Shown piece by piece: positions 27,604 through 36,257 of a stretch of DNA of 64,000 bases; position 1 is the stretch's first letter; each line of letters opens with the position of its first letter. The stretch comes from Gemmatimonadota bacterium. GTDB taxonomy: Bacteria; Gemmatimonadota; Gemmatimonadetes; Longimicrobiales; Gaopeijiaceae. The notes under the pieces are model-generated. The model had not been told where the DNA came from. It worked only from the letters and a program-made list of their open reading frames with translations, and did no database searches. The stretch is from NCBI GenBank assembly GCA_009838975.1, contig VXQO01000048.1, positions 1 to 64,000 on the forward strand, given 5' to 3'. The translations under genes were made by a program, and so were the position numbers.

Positions 27604-28755
27604 ATGCGTATGCGCAACCCGGACAGAGAGACGGTCGCTCCAGCCTGCCTCCTCCTGGAAGACGGGCGGCGTTTCGAAGGGACTCAGGTGGGTGCCGGGG
27701 GTCCTGCGATCGGAGAGGTCGTATTCAACACGGCGATGACCGGCTACCAGGAGATCCTCACCGATCCTTCCTATGCCGGCCAACTGGTGACCATGACCTA
27801 TCCGCTCATCGGCAACTACGGCACGAACGCCGACGACATCGAGTCCGGCCGGCCCCAGGTGTCCGGCTTCATTGTGCGGGAGGCGGCGAGACGGCCCAGC
27901 TCGTGGAGGAGCCGCAGCACGCTGCAAAGCTATCTGTCGGAACACGGAGTGGTGGGGATCCGGGACGTGGACACGAGGGCGCTCACCCGACATATCCGCA
28001 GCAAGGGCGCCATGCGCGGCGGTATCGCCAGCGCCGACACGCCTGCGGACGAGTTGCTGTCGCGCATCCTGGCGCATCCGCGGATGGAGGGGTTGGAGCT
28101 GGCCTGCGGCGTCTCGACGGATACGAGCTACGTCGTAGGGGCCGCCAGCGACGACGAGACGTACCACGTCGCCGCCTTCGACTTCGGGGTGAAGTCGAGT
28201 TCTCCAAGACTCCTCTCCGAGCGGGGATGCCGGGTGACGGTACTGCCGGCGCAGGCCGGAACCGCCGATGTGCTGGCGCTGGAGCCCGACGGCCTCTTCG
28301 TTTCCAACGGTCCGGGAGATCCCGCGGCGGTCGAGCAGGCCGCGGAAACGATTCTGGAGGTGGCCGGCAGGGAGATCCCCGTCTTCGGAATCTGCCTCGG
28401 ACACCAGTTGATCGCACGTGCCTTCGGTGGCGAGACGTTCAAGCTCCCCTTCGGCCACCACGGAGCCAATCATCCGGTAATGAACCATGATCGGAGTACC
28501 GTGGAGATCACCTCGCAGAACCACGGATTCGCGGTGCGGCGCGGGGAGCGGCACACTGTGCCCGGCGCTCCGGACCTGAGAGTCACCCACAGCAACCTGT
28601 ACGACGACACCGTGGCAGGGATCGCCCACCGCGACCTGCCCGTGATTGCCGTCCAGTATCACCCGGAGGCCGCCCCGGGTCCGCACGACAGCACCTATCT
28701 CTTCGACGAGTTCATCGCCCTGATGGGGGCGCGTCGACGTGCCGCGGGTCGCTGA
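27604..28755 (+). CDS. carA: Carbamoyl-phosphate synthase small subunit
   Basis: Glutamine amidotransferase subunit that feeds ammonia to CarB for arginine and pyrimidine synthesis. The N-terminal domain has ACLLLEDGRRFEG, VVFNTAMTGYQEILTDPSYAGQ and PLIGNYG. The class I amidotransferase domain has FVSNGPGDP, GICLGHQLIARAFGG with the catalytic Cys, QNHGFAV, and QYHPEAAPGPHDS with the His/Glu pair. At 383 residues it is complete. No carB lies next to it in this window. The ATG at 27610 is an alternative start. Confidence 0.95.
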   Translation: MRMRNPDRETVAPACLLLEDGRRFEGTQVGAGGPAIGEVVFNTAMTGYQEILTDPSYAGQLVTMTYPLIGNYGTNADDIESGRPQVSGFIVREAARRPSSWRSRSTLQSYLSEHGVVGIRDVDTRALTRHIRSKGAMRGGIASADTPADELLSRILAHPRMEGLELACGVSTDTSYVVGAASDDETYHVAAFDFGVKSSSPRLLSERGCRVTVLPAQAGTADVLALEPDGLFVSNGPGDPAAVEQAAETILEVAGREIPVFGICLGHQLIARAFGGETFKLPFGHHGANHPVMNHDRSTVEITSQNHGFAVRRGERHTVPGAPDLRVTHSNLYDDTVAGIAHRDLPVIAVQYHPEAAPGPHDSTYLFDEFIALMGARRRAAGR

Positions 28756-28782
28756 CCCGAGCCCTCGATCCCCACGACAAAC

Positions 28783-28812
28783 TTGACGCTGCGTGTTCGC
28801 CGCGATTACTTA
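28783..28812 (+). promoter_or_regulatory. Sigma70-type promoter for HU-like gene
   Basis: TTGACG (28783-28788) and TACTTA (28807-28812) are separated by 18 bp and lie about 50 bp before the HU-like ATG. Both hexamers are close to consensus, and the spacing is normal. Transcription would begin around 28819. Confidence 0.6.
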
Positions 28813-28860
28813 CTTTCCACACCGGAGCCCTGCCTCGACCGCAATCCCTAAGGGGGGACA

Positions 28861-29226
28861 ATGACGAAAGCCGACCTAGTCGAGCAGGTCGCGGACGCCA
28901 TCGGCCCGGGAGTCACCAAGCGGGACTGCGCGCTCGTCGTCGATGGGTTTCTCAACGCCGTCAAGCACGCTCTCGGGCGGGGGGAGAACATCGAGATCAG
29001 GGGCTTCGGCACGTTCAAGGTACGTCATCGCAAGGCACGCCTGGCCCGCAATCCCCGAACCGGGGAACCGGTAAGGGTGCCGGCGCGTTCCGCACCGGTC
29101 TTCAAGCCCTCGAAATACCTGCGGGCCCGGGTCGAACGTCTGAACGCGCAGGAGTCGGACGCCGAGGCATCCCCGCCACATGTCGGGTGGCCGCCCTCCG
29201 GTGGTCCGGGCTCCCCAGGCTACTGA
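28861..29226 (+). CDS. HU/IHF family DNA-binding protein
   Basis: A 121-residue nucleoid protein. The HU fold is clear: MTKADLVEQVADAIGPGVTKRDCALVVDGFLNAVKHALGRGENIEIRGFGTFKVRHRKARLARNPRTGE, then the beta-arm VRVPARSAPVFKPSKYLRARV. The residues after about 97 (NAQESDAEASPPHVGWPPSGGPGSPGY) form a non-conserved tail beyond the usual 90-100 residues. The ribosome site AAGGGGGGA is strong. It bends DNA non-specifically; whether it is HU-like or IHF-like cannot be decided. Confidence 0.93.
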   Translation: MTKADLVEQVADAIGPGVTKRDCALVVDGFLNAVKHALGRGENIEIRGFGTFKVRHRKARLARNPRTGEPVRVPARSAPVFKPSKYLRARVERLNAQESDAEASPPHVGWPPSGGPGSPGY

Positions 29227-29242
29227 CGTCCGGGGGGACCCG

Positions 29243-29488
29243 GTGGACGTAACCGTACTGCTCTTCGCCGCTCACCGGGACCTTGCCGGCGCGGACCGGA
29301 CCGTTGTGTCCCTGCCGGATCGCGCGACCGTTGCGGTGGTTCTCGCGGAGTTGCGGGGCAGGGGCGGGGGCTGGGCCGCGTTGCCCGAAAGGGCGGCCGT
29401 GGCCGTGAACCGCCGCTACGCGCACATGGAGACGGAGCTGGCCGAGGGGGACGAGGTCGCGTTGATCCCTCCCGTGGCGGGAGGATGA
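29243..29488 (+). CDS. moaD: Molybdopterin synthase small subunit
   Basis: Ubiquitin-like sulfur carrier of molybdopterin synthase. The 81-residue product ends in the required double glycine (VALIPPVAGG), which is activated and thiocarboxylated. VDVTVLLFAAHRDLAG and VAVNRRYAHMETELAEGDEVALIPP fit the fold. GTG at 29243 follows a GGGGGGA stretch; the track start at 29180 lies inside the HU gene. The stop overlaps the moaE ATG. Confidence 0.88.
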   Translation: MDVTVLLFAAHRDLAGADRTVVSLPDRATVAVVLAELRGRGGGWAALPERAAVAVNRRYAHMETELAEGDEVALIPPVAGG

Positions 29489-29937
29489 CGATGATCTGGA
29501 GCGCGATCACGACCAGCCCGATCGACACCCGCGAGGTGCTTTCCCGGGTCGGGGCGGAGGAGGACGGGGCCGTCGCCCTGTTCCTCGGGATCGTCCGCAA
29601 CAGCAACGGGGGCCGTCCGGTAAGTGGAATGGAATACGAGGGTTACGCCGAGATGGCTCAAGAGCAGCTTGCGGAGATCACGGGGGAAGCCGCGGAGCGG
29701 GCTCAGACCGATCGGGTGGCCGCAGTTCACCGTCTTGGGGCCCTTGCGGTGGGAGACGTGAGTGTGGCGATCGCGGTGTCGACCCCGCACCGCGCTCAGG
29801 CCTTCGACGCTGCCAGGTATGTAATCGAGCAGATCAAGGTGCGGCTGCCGGTGTGGAAGCGGGAATACTATCTGGACAGGGACGCCGAATGGCTCGACGG
29901 CCAGGTGCCGGTGGCGCACGGCGGAAAGGTCGGGTAG
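29485..29937 (+). CDS. moaE: Molybdopterin synthase catalytic subunit
   Basis: Large subunit that transfers sulfur from MoaD to cyclic pyranopterin. GAVALFLGIVRNSNGGRPVSGMEYEGYAEMAQEQLAEI, VHRLGALAVGDVSVAIAVSTPHRAQAFDAARYVIEQIKVRLPVWKREYY match the family, with the conserved Lys in PVWKRE. At 150 residues it is complete. The ATG overlaps the moaD stop by 4 nt. It is followed 4 nt later by moaA. Confidence 0.93.
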   Translation: MTMIWSAITTSPIDTREVLSRVGAEEDGAVALFLGIVRNSNGGRPVSGMEYEGYAEMAQEQLAEITGEAAERAQTDRVAAVHRLGALAVGDVSVAIAVSTPHRAQAFDAARYVIEQIKVRLPVWKREYYLDRDAEWLDGQVPVAHGGKVG

Positions 29938-29941
29938 CCGC

Positions 29942-30964
29942 GTGCAACCATTCGAGGGAATCTCCAACGGGACCGCCCCGGGAATGGTGGACGGCTACGG
30001 CAGGCGCATCGAGTACCTGCGCATATCCGTCACCGACAAGTGCAACCTGCGCTGCGTCTACTGCATGCCCGAGGAAGGACTCCCGTGGCTTCGCCGCGCC
30101 GAGATCCTCGACTACGAGGAAATCGCCGAAATCGTCCGGGTGATGGCCGGGATGGGGCTGAAGCGCCTGCGCCTCACGGGCGGCGAGCCGCTGGTGCGGA
30201 AGGACTTGCCGCGCCTGGTCGCGATGCTCGCCTCCATCCCGGGAATCGAGGACATCGCGCTGTCGACCAACGCCGTTCTTCTCGCGCCGATGGCCCGCAG
30301 CCTGAAGGACGCCGGCATCACCCGCGTCAACATCTCTCTCGACACGCTGCGAGAAGATCGCGCCGACGCGATCGCCCGGCGGCCCGGTACATTGCCCAGG
30401 GTCCTTCGGGGCCTGGATGCCGCGGAGAAGGTCGGCTTCGAGCCGATCAAGATCAATGTGGTGCTCATGCGCGGGGAGAACGACGACGAGGTCGCGGACT
30501 TCGCCGAGCTGTCACGCAACCGGCCCCTTCATGTCCGCTTCATCGAGGTCATGCCGACGGAATCGAACCTCGAACTGAGCGCCTCGAGCTTCCTCTCGTG
30601 CGACGAAGCTCTGGCGGCGATCGCCCGGGTCGACGCCCTGGAGCCCGTTCCCGGCCCCCCGGGCAACGGTCCCGCCACCTACTTCAGCTTCCCCGGCGCG
30701 CGGGGCACCATCGGCGCTATCACGCCCATGAGCCACAACTTCTGCAGTCGCTGCAACCGCATGCGCCTCACGGCCGACGGTCAGCTTCGACCCTGTCTCT
30801 TCGGGACCATCGAGACGCCGCTGCGCGACCCGCTCCGGCGGGGCGAGGATCTGCGGCCTCTCGTCGAGGAAACCCTGCGGATCAAGCCGGAGAAGCACCT
30901 TCTGGTGCAGGGATCGTCGGCAGGTTCCGGAGGACTCATCGCGCTCTCGCAGACGGGCGGATGA
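29942..30964 (+). CDS. moaA: GTP 3',8-cyclase
   Basis: Radical SAM enzyme that starts molybdenum cofactor synthesis from GTP. The N-terminal cluster motif is C34-x3-C38-x2-C41 (DKCNLRCVYCMPEEG). RLTGGEPLVRKDL follows. The second cluster lies in the C-terminus (NFCSRCNRMRLTADGQLRPCLF), and the protein ends in GG (LSQTGG), as required for MoaA activity. GTG start, 340 residues. With moaD and moaE it gives the first two pathway steps except MoaC, which is not here. Confidence 0.96.
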   Translation: MQPFEGISNGTAPGMVDGYGRRIEYLRISVTDKCNLRCVYCMPEEGLPWLRRAEILDYEEIAEIVRVMAGMGLKRLRLTGGEPLVRKDLPRLVAMLASIPGIEDIALSTNAVLLAPMARSLKDAGITRVNISLDTLREDRADAIARRPGTLPRVLRGLDAAEKVGFEPIKINVVLMRGENDDEVADFAELSRNRPLHVRFIEVMPTESNLELSASSFLSCDEALAAIARVDALEPVPGPPGNGPATYFSFPGARGTIGAITPMSHNFCSRCNRMRLTADGQLRPCLFGTIETPLRDPLRRGEDLRPLVEETLRIKPEKHLLVQGSSAGSGGLIALSQTGG

Positions 30965-30996
30965 CAGGACTCCACGACGGCGACAGATTTCATCGG

Positions 30997-31013
30997 CCCC
31001 GGAGTTTCCGGGG
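30997..31013 (+). terminator. Hairpin between moaA and mdh
   Basis: CCCCGG-AGTTT-CCGGGG is a perfect 6-bp stem with a 5-base loop, 32 nt after the moaA stop. No T-run follows, so it could be a weak terminator, a processing site or chance in GC-rich DNA. Confidence 0.3.
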
Positions 31014-31055
31014 ATTCCGGCGGGTCCACCTCAACACCAATGGAGCAGTGCACTG

Positions 31056-31982
31056 ATGTCAGCCAGGAAGATTACGGTTGTCGGTGCGGGACACGTGGGT
31101 GAAGTCTGTGCCCAGCGCCTCGCCGAGAAGGAGCTGTGCGAGGAAGTCGTCCTGATCGACATCATCGACGGCATCCCGCAGGGGAAGGCGCTCGACCAGT
31201 GGGAGAGCGCGCCGGTCGAGGGATTCGACACGATGGTGACCGGCTCGAACGACTACGGGCCCGCCGAAGGGTCCGACCTCTTCATCGTCACGGCCGGCAT
31301 CGCCCGCAAGCCGGGGATGAGCCGCGACGACCTCCTGCGCACCAACGCCGGCATCGTGCGTTCGGTGAGCACCGAGATCGCCCGGGTCGCGCCCGATGCG
31401 GTTGTCATCGTCGTTTCCAACCCGCTCGACGTGATGGCGTATGTCGCCAAGGAGACCACCGGCTTCCCGCGTGAACGAGTCATCGGCATGGCCGGTGTGC
31501 TCGATACGGCCCGCTTCCGCTCCTTCATCGCCATGGAGCTGGACGTGAGCGTGGAGGACATCCAGGCAATGGTCCTGGGCGGACACGGCAACACCATGGT
31601 CCCGCTGGTTGCCTACACGGCGGTGAGCGGCATCCCGGTGTCCCGCCTGATCCCGCCCGACAGGCTCGACGCCATCATCGAACGCACGCGAAATGGCGGC
31701 GCCGAGATCGTCAGGTTCCTCAAGACCGGGAGTGCGTATTACGCTCCGTCGGCCGCGGCGGTCCAGATGGCCGAGTCGATCGTGAGGAACAAGCGGCGGA
31801 TCCTCCCGGCGGCTGCCTGGCTCGAAGGCGAGTACGGGCAGGAGGGGGTCTACCTGGGCGTGCCCTGCAAGCTGGGCGCGGGCGGTCTGCAGGAGGTGGT
31901 CGAGGTCGACCTCACCGGCAGCGAGGCGGCGGCGCTGGCCACGAGCGCGGATCACGTGCGCAAGGTGATGGCACGGCTCTGA
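31056..31982 (+). CDS. mdh: Malate dehydrogenase (LDH-like type)
   Basis: NAD-dependent oxidation of malate to oxaloacetate. ITVVGAGHVGEVCAQRLAEKELCEEVVLIDI is the NAD-binding turn with an acidic residue at the strand end. IARKPGMSRDDLLRTNA carries the substrate-loop arginines, and VLGGHGNTMVPLVAYTAVSG carries the catalytic His. Arg in the loop rather than Gln favours malate over lactate. It has 308 residues. Together with icd in this window it gives two TCA enzymes. Confidence 0.94.
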   Translation: MSARKITVVGAGHVGEVCAQRLAEKELCEEVVLIDIIDGIPQGKALDQWESAPVEGFDTMVTGSNDYGPAEGSDLFIVTAGIARKPGMSRDDLLRTNAGIVRSVSTEIARVAPDAVVIVVSNPLDVMAYVAKETTGFPRERVIGMAGVLDTARFRSFIAMELDVSVEDIQAMVLGGHGNTMVPLVAYTAVSGIPVSRLIPPDRLDAIIERTRNGGAEIVRFLKTGSAYYAPSAAAVQMAESIVRNKRRILPAAAWLEGEYGQEGVYLGVPCKLGAGGLQEVVEVDLTGSEAAALATSADHVRKVMARL

Positions 31983-32052
31983 GCGCGCCCGTCGACGCCG
32001 AGGCCGAATCGACGCGGCCGCCGAGACGGCGGGGCGGCGACGGGGCGCGGCG

Positions 32053-32841
32053 CTACGGTCCCCTGAAGATCGCCGGATCAAGCTCCGGGTTCAGCACGAA
32101 GTCGCTCGTAACCAGGATCTTCCAGACCTTGCCCGCCGCGTTGATGTGGACCCGCCGGCCGGTGAAGACGTAGCCGTCCACTTCCTGGACGTCCTCCCAG
32201 TAGGTGCGGCTGATGTTCTGCCGGCCCTCCTCGCGGTAGCCGATGGATACCGGCATCGCGCGGCCTTCCTCGAAGACGTAGAACCAGGTGTCGTTGTGGT
32301 CGCCGACCCCGTCGCCGAAGGTCACGCGCACCTGGTGCCGCCCCGCCTCGTCGGTGCCGTCGTAGTGCAGGAACACACCGGGGTCCCTGAGCTTGAACGG
32401 CAGCCCGATCCAGTAGAAGACGTCGCCGGACACGTACCGCGCCTCGTCGTAGTCCTTGTCGCCGGATCCGAGGACCTCCCCGTTCATCACGGCCCACTCC
32501 TGCACGCCGTCGAAACCGTGCTGGATGAAGTCGTCGCCCTCCCAGCGCTCGATGCGGGCGGCCTCACCGGCCTCGAGGCGCGCGATGGTGACGTAGCGCG
32601 GACGCGCCCGTCGGAGCCGGCCGCTCTCCGGGTCGTAGATCTCGGTGGTGAGCGTGTAGCGCGCGCTTTGCAGCTTCCAGTAGGTCTCCATGCCGCCCAG
32701 CGCCTCGATCCAGCCGTCGACGAGCGCCTCGGCCGTCTCGTCGCGCACCTCCGCAAGAGGCTTCGATCCCGGTTCCCCCGATCCCGCGCCGAGAAGGAGC
32801 CATGCGGCTGCCAGGGTGAAGCTTCCAATCAGGGTCCTCAT
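32053..32841 (-). CDS. Secreted protein, outer-membrane lipoprotein-sorting-like
   Basis: A 262-residue exported protein of unproven function. MRTLIGSFTLAAAWLLLGAGSG is a signal peptide. The mature part (WIEALGGMETYWKLQSARYTLTTEIYDPESGR, YVTIARLEAGEAARIERWEGDDFIQHGFDGVQEWAVMNGE, VFTGRRVHINAAGKVWKILVTSDFVLNPELDPAIF) resembles the LolA/LolB-like beta half-barrel proteins that many Bacteroidota and Gemmatimonadota annotate as lipoprotein-sorting proteins; this is a family-level guess. ATG at 32841 follows a GAGAGAGAGA tract. The track start at 33045 is upstream and non-family. It converges on mdh. Confidence 0.7.
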   Translation of the reverse strand: MRTLIGSFTLAAAWLLLGAGSGEPGSKPLAEVRDETAEALVDGWIEALGGMETYWKLQSARYTLTTEIYDPESGRLRRARPRYVTIARLEAGEAARIERWEGDDFIQHGFDGVQEWAVMNGEVLGSGDKDYDEARYVSGDVFYWIGLPFKLRDPGVFLHYDGTDEAGRHQVRVTFGDGVGDHNDTWFYVFEEGRAMPVSIGYREEGRQNISRTYWEDVQEVDGYVFTGRRVHINAAGKVWKILVTSDFVLNPELDPAIFRGP

Positions 32842-32974
32842 TCTCTCTCTCTCTCCGTTCAGATAGCACCGTCGCCCGTGACCTTGCCGCCCCGGGAGAC
32901 TTCGGTCAGACTGATTCTCCCCTCCTCTTCCTCCCGTCGCAAACCGCTCCGTTCGCGCGAGCAAGGCTCTCCTG

Positions 32975-32980
32975 TATGAT
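32975..32980 (+). promoter_or_regulatory. Possible -10 element before FKBP gene
   Basis: TATGAT at 32975 is one base from consensus and is the best -10 in the 244-bp divergent region. It ends 9 nt before an ATG at 32990 and about 105 nt before the preferred GTG at 33086. No clear -35 is seen. Confidence 0.4.
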
Positions 32981-33085
32981 ACGCTCCCGATGGTTCGCCC
33001 GCCTGCGTGCCAGGCGCGCGACGGCTGGGAGACGGAATCGTTCATGATCTGCCCGGGGTCTCGTGAGGCCTTTCACGGGCACGCC

Positions 33086-33631
33086 GTGAACAACCGCGCG
33101 CGCCGGGTGCAAAGGGCGCTTCGCGCGGGGGTTGCGACGCTGCTGGCCGTCACGGCATGCGGCGGCGAAAGCGACCCGCTGGACCCCGGCCCGCCGGACA
33201 TCGAGAGCCTGGTCTTCGCCGCGTCCCTGGGCGTCGACCTCTCCGAGATGACCCTGCTCCCGTCGGGGCTCTACATCCGCGATCTGACCGTGGGCGAAGG
33301 CGCCTCCGTGGGACAGCAGCAGGGGGCCCGTTTCAGCTACCAGGGCTGGTTGCACGACGGGACTCCCGTGGACGGGGGCGAATACCCGATCGATCAGTTT
33401 TCGCCGGGGGCGTTCATCAGCCCCTTCGATGGCGAGGTCTACTACCTCGTCGGCAGCGGGCAGACCATCGCGGGGTGGGACATCGGGCTCGAGGGAATGC
33501 GCGTCGGCGGCGTGCGCCAGATCGTCGTACCGCCGCGGCTCGGTTTCGGTGCCGTGGGCTCCCTGGACGGACGCGTTCCCGGCAACGCCGTCCTGGTCTA
33601 CCGCTTCGAACTGCTGGCCGTGGAGCCCTGA
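33086..33631 (+). CDS. FKBP-type peptidyl-prolyl isomerase lipoprotein
   Basis: Predicted exported prolyl isomerase. From GTG at 33086 it begins with a basic, hydrophobic signal ending in the lipobox-like LLAVTAC, giving a lipoprotein of 181 residues. An acidic/Pro linker is followed by the FKBP domain (about 85-180): GARFSYQGWLHDGTPVDGG, VYYLVGSGQTIAGWDIGLEGMRVGGVRQIVVPPRLGFGAVGS, VPGNAVLVYRFELLAV. Starts at 32990 or 33044 are alternatives but leave an overlong signal. It is divergent from the secreted protein and converges on dcd. Confidence 0.85.
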   Translation: MNNRARRVQRALRAGVATLLAVTACGGESDPLDPGPPDIESLVFAASLGVDLSEMTLLPSGLYIRDLTVGEGASVGQQQGARFSYQGWLHDGTPVDGGEYPIDQFSPGAFISPFDGEVYYLVGSGQTIAGWDIGLEGMRVGGVRQIVVPPRLGFGAVGSLDGRVPGNAVLVYRFELLAVEP

Positions 33632-33680
33632 GGCAACGTGCCCGCGACTGCCGCCCCCGGCCGGCACCCCGCCGGACCCG

Positions 33681-34235
33681 CTACAGCTTCGGCAGCGTCA
33701 CCCCCACCTGACCCTGGTACTTGCCCTTGCGGTCCGCGTAGGCCACCTCGGGTGCCTCGTCGCCCTGGAAGAAGACCAGTTGGGCGATGCCCTCGCCTCC
33801 GTAGATCCTGGCCGGGAGGGGAGTCGTGTTGGAGATCTCCAATGTCAGGTAGCCCTCCCAGGTGGGTTCGAGCGGAGTGACGTTCACGATGATCCCGCAC
33901 CGGGCGTAGGTGCTCTTGCCCACGCACAGTACCAGCACGTCGCGCGGGATGCGGAAGTGCTCCACGGTCCGCGCGAGGGCGAACGAATTCGGCGGGATGA
34001 TGCACTCCGGGGCGTCGACGTGCACAAAGGACCGCTCATCGAAGGACTTAGGATCCACAACCAGGTTGTGAACGTTGGTGAAGACCTTGAATTCGGGCGC
34101 TACGCGGATGTCGTAGCCGAAGGAGGAGAGCCCATAGGAGATGCGGCCGTTCCTGATCTGACCGGGCTCGAACGGGTCGATCATGCCGTGTTCACGGGCC
34201 ATCTTCCGGATCCAGCGGTCGCTCTTGACTGGCAT
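33681..34235 (-). CDS. dcd: dCTP deaminase
   Basis: Deaminates dCTP to dUTP for thymidylate synthesis. The 184-residue protein has [83 protein letters not shown], with the catalytic Glu in PTWEG and the conserved Arg/Ser in GKSTYAR. The last stretch [14 protein letters not shown] is typical. The track start at 34472 adds 79 residues of non-family sequence, so ATG at 34235 was used. A separate dUTPase would be needed if the protein is not bifunctional. Confidence 0.93.
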   Translation of the reverse strand: MPVKSDRWIRKMAREHGMIDPFEPGQIRNGRISYGLSSFGYDIRVAPEFKVFTNVHNLVVDPKSFDERSFVHVDAPECIIPPNSFALARTVEHFRIPRDVLVLCVGKSTYARCGIIVNVTPLEPTWEGYLTLEISNTTPLPARIYGGEGIAQLVFFQGDEAPEVAYADRKGKYQGQVGVTLPKL

Positions 34236-34332
34236 CGAAGGTGTCGGCGGTTGGGTGCGGGATGGAAGCGGGACATGGAACGGCTGCCGGATGGGCAAGG
34301 CGAAGTTGTCCGGCGGCGTGGACTGCGGCGCC

Positions 34333-34362
34333 AAGATAGCCCGGACGGGGCGCGGGTGCCAA
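34333..34362 (-). promoter_or_regulatory. Sigma70-type promoter for dcd
   Basis: On the minus strand, TTGGCA (34362-34357) and TATCTT (34338-34333) are 18 bp apart, about 98 bp before the dcd ATG. It is one of two back-to-back promoters in the 323-bp region between dcd and nuoA; no other feature was seen in that gap. Confidence 0.5.
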
Positions 34363-34407
34363 GACTCCCGGTCTGCGGCACACGGTTTGACACCCGCCTC
34401 CGCAAAC

Positions 34408-34436
34408 TTGAATCTGCCCGCGCGCCCCCGTATCTT
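34408..34436 (+). promoter_or_regulatory. Sigma70-type promoter for the nuo operon
   Basis: TTGAAT (34408-34413) and TATCTT (34431-34436) are spaced by exactly 17 bp. Transcription would begin near 34443, leaving a leader of about 115 nt before nuoA. The leader has no recognisable riboswitch. This would be the main promoter for the 14 nuo genes. Confidence 0.6.
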
Positions 34437-34558
34437 TGGGCGTTGATTCCGGGAGTTCGTGAAAGTTTTCACAAGCTCGCGGCGCAGAGTCCCGGATTGT
34501 CCGGGCGGACGAAAACTGCAACAGGGCGGGGTGCCACCGCGGGGAGAGGCTGCGCAGC

Positions 34559-34915
34559 ATGGCGAAGTCCTACATACCGCTCCTGATCATCCTGGGCGTG
34601 ACGGTCCTCAACGCCGTCGGGATGGCGGTTGCCTCCCACGTTCTCAACCCCCGCCGGCCCACGCCCCAGAAGGCGATGCCGTACGAATCGGGGATGATCC
34701 CGCTGGGCGATACGCGGGCCCGGTTCTCGATCAAGTTCTACATGGTCGCGATCAGCTTCATCGTGTTCGACCTCGAGACGATCTTCCTCGTGCCGTGGGC
34801 CGTTCGCGTGCGCGAACTCGGATGGGGACCCTTCGTGGCGGTCCTCCTCTTCGTTGTCGTGCTGGGGGTGGGGCTGTTGTATGAATGGAAGAAAGGCGGT
34901 TTGGAATGGGAGTAG
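34559..34915 (+). CDS. nuoA: NADH-quinone oxidoreductase subunit A
   Basis: Membrane-arm subunit near the quinone chamber of complex I. Three transmembrane helices (about 5-26, 62-82, 91-110) and the conserved cytoplasmic loop ([42 protein letters not shown]) with the E/D-rich FDLE motif. It has 118 residues and is the first gene of nuoABCDEFGHIJKLMN. The preceding GGGGAGAGG is a plausible ribosome site. Confidence 0.95.
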   Translation: MAKSYIPLLIILGVTVLNAVGMAVASHVLNPRRPTPQKAMPYESGMIPLGDTRARFSIKFYMVAISFIVFDLETIFLVPWAVRVRELGWGPFVAVLLFVVVLGVGLLYEWKKGGLEWE

Positions 34916-35559
34916 AAAACCCGGGCATGTCGGGTTCCGGGAGCCCGACCTTCCTCACCACCAGACTTGACTTCGTGGTTAACTGGGCTCGGCGCAATTC
35001 GCTGTGGCCCATGCCTTTCGGCACCGCCTGCTGCGCGATCGAGATGATGGCGTCGGCGGCCAGCAACTTCGATCTGGCCCGCTTCGGGATGGAGCGCATG
35101 TCCTTCAGCCCCAGACAGGCCGACGTGCTGATCTGCGCGGGCCGCGTCCCCTACAAGCTGGCTCCGGTACTCCGCCGGATCTGGGATCAGATGATGCAGC
35201 CCAAGTGGTGCATCTCGATGGGCGCGTGCGCGTCGTCAGGCGGCGTTTTCGACGTCTACTCGATGGTGCAGGGCATAGACACGATCGTGCCGGTCGATGT
35301 CTACATCCCCGGATGTCCGCCCCGTCCGGAGGGGCTGATCTACGGGCTCATGATGGTCCAGGAGAAGATCCGCGGCGAGAGTCTTGCCAACCATGCCGAA
35401 CTGCGTGCGGAGGATCCCCTGGCGGCCGGCCGTCCGCGCGCCGACGACCGGGAGGTCTTCGACCTGACCGGACCGTTCGGGAATTCGACGCACCAGAACC
35501 GGGTGAGCGGCCTCGTCGAGACCGACGCCGTCAACCGCTCGGAGGACCGCCTGCCTTGA
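34906..35559 (+). CDS. nuoB: NADH-quinone oxidoreductase subunit B
   Basis: Carries the terminal N2 4Fe-4S cluster that reduces quinone. Ligands are visible: the tandem Cys in [11 protein letters not shown], Cys in [11 protein letters not shown], and Cys in [16 protein letters not shown]. The C-terminal 50 residues after QEKIRG are charged and extended. ATG at 34906 overlaps the nuoA stop by 10 nt; the track ATG at 34885 adds seven residues. The product has 217 residues. Confidence 0.96.
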   Translation: MGVENPGMSGSGSPTFLTTRLDFVVNWARRNSLWPMPFGTACCAIEMMASAASNFDLARFGMERMSFSPRQADVLICAGRVPYKLAPVLRRIWDQMMQPKWCISMGACASSGGVFDVYSMVQGIDTIVPVDVYIPGCPPRPEGLIYGLMMVQEKIRGESLANHAELRAEDPLAAGRPRADDREVFDLTGPFGNSTHQNRVSGLVETDAVNRSEDRLP

Positions 35560-36257
35560 GCCCTCCGACGTCGCAGGGTTCGCCGTTCGATCTCGTCGCC
35601 GCGGGTACGGGACGCGCGCGAGAGTCGGCCGCAGCCGTCGAGGCGCCCGCGGCCGTTCCCCCCGGCAATCCTTCCGTGACCGCGCTTCGGGAGCGGTTTC
35701 CCGACGGGGTCTTGCGCAACGCCGTGCACGCCGGCGACGAGGATGTAGTGCACATCGACTCCGCGCGTGTCGTCGAGATGCTTCGCTGGCTCCATGACGC
35801 GCCCGGGCAGCAGTACGATCATCTGGCCGACGTCACCGCGGTGGACTACGGCGGTGGCAGGCCCGTCGAAGTCGTCTACCAGCTTTGGTCGATTCCCCAC
35901 CGAAGGGCATTGAGAGTGAAGTGCGAGCTTCCCCTCCACGGCCTTGAAATCGAGAGCGTCACCGGGATCTGGGCCGGGGCGAACTGGCTGGAGCGCGAAG
36001 TTTTCGATCTCTTCGGCGTCGACTTCGCAGGGCACCCGGATCTGCGCCGCATTTTGATGCCGGACAACTACGCCGAGGGGCACCCCCTGCGAAAGGACTT
36101 TCCCCTGCGCGGCCGGTTCTCCCGTGCCGAGCAGACCCGCCGGGCGCTCACCCAGGATCCGGAGGACTACTACGTGCCCGGTGAGATCGGCGAGCGCGTG
36201 CCCCAGGTGATCGGCGCCGATGCGGAGGGCGATGAGGGAGGCGACGATGTCGACTAG
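35556..36257 (+). CDS. nuoC: NADH-quinone oxidoreductase subunit C
   Basis: Peripheral-arm subunit, 30 kDa type, separate from nuoD (fused in E. coli). An N-terminal Ala/Pro-rich stretch of about 45 residues precedes the domain: [94 protein letters not shown] at 35556 has GGAGG upstream and overlaps the nuoB stop, giving 233 residues. The track start at 35004 is a shadow of nuoB. Confidence 0.93.
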   Translation: MSPPTSQGSPFDLVAAGTGRARESAAAVEAPAAVPPGNPSVTALRERFPDGVLRNAVHAGDEDVVHIDSARVVEMLRWLHDAPGQQYDHLADVTAVDYGGGRPVEVVYQLWSIPHRRALRVKCELPLHGLEIESVTGIWAGANWLEREVFDLFGVDFAGHPDLRRILMPDNYAEGHPLRKDFPLRGRFSRAEQTRRALTQDPEDYYVPGEIGERVPQVIGADAEGDEGGDDVD

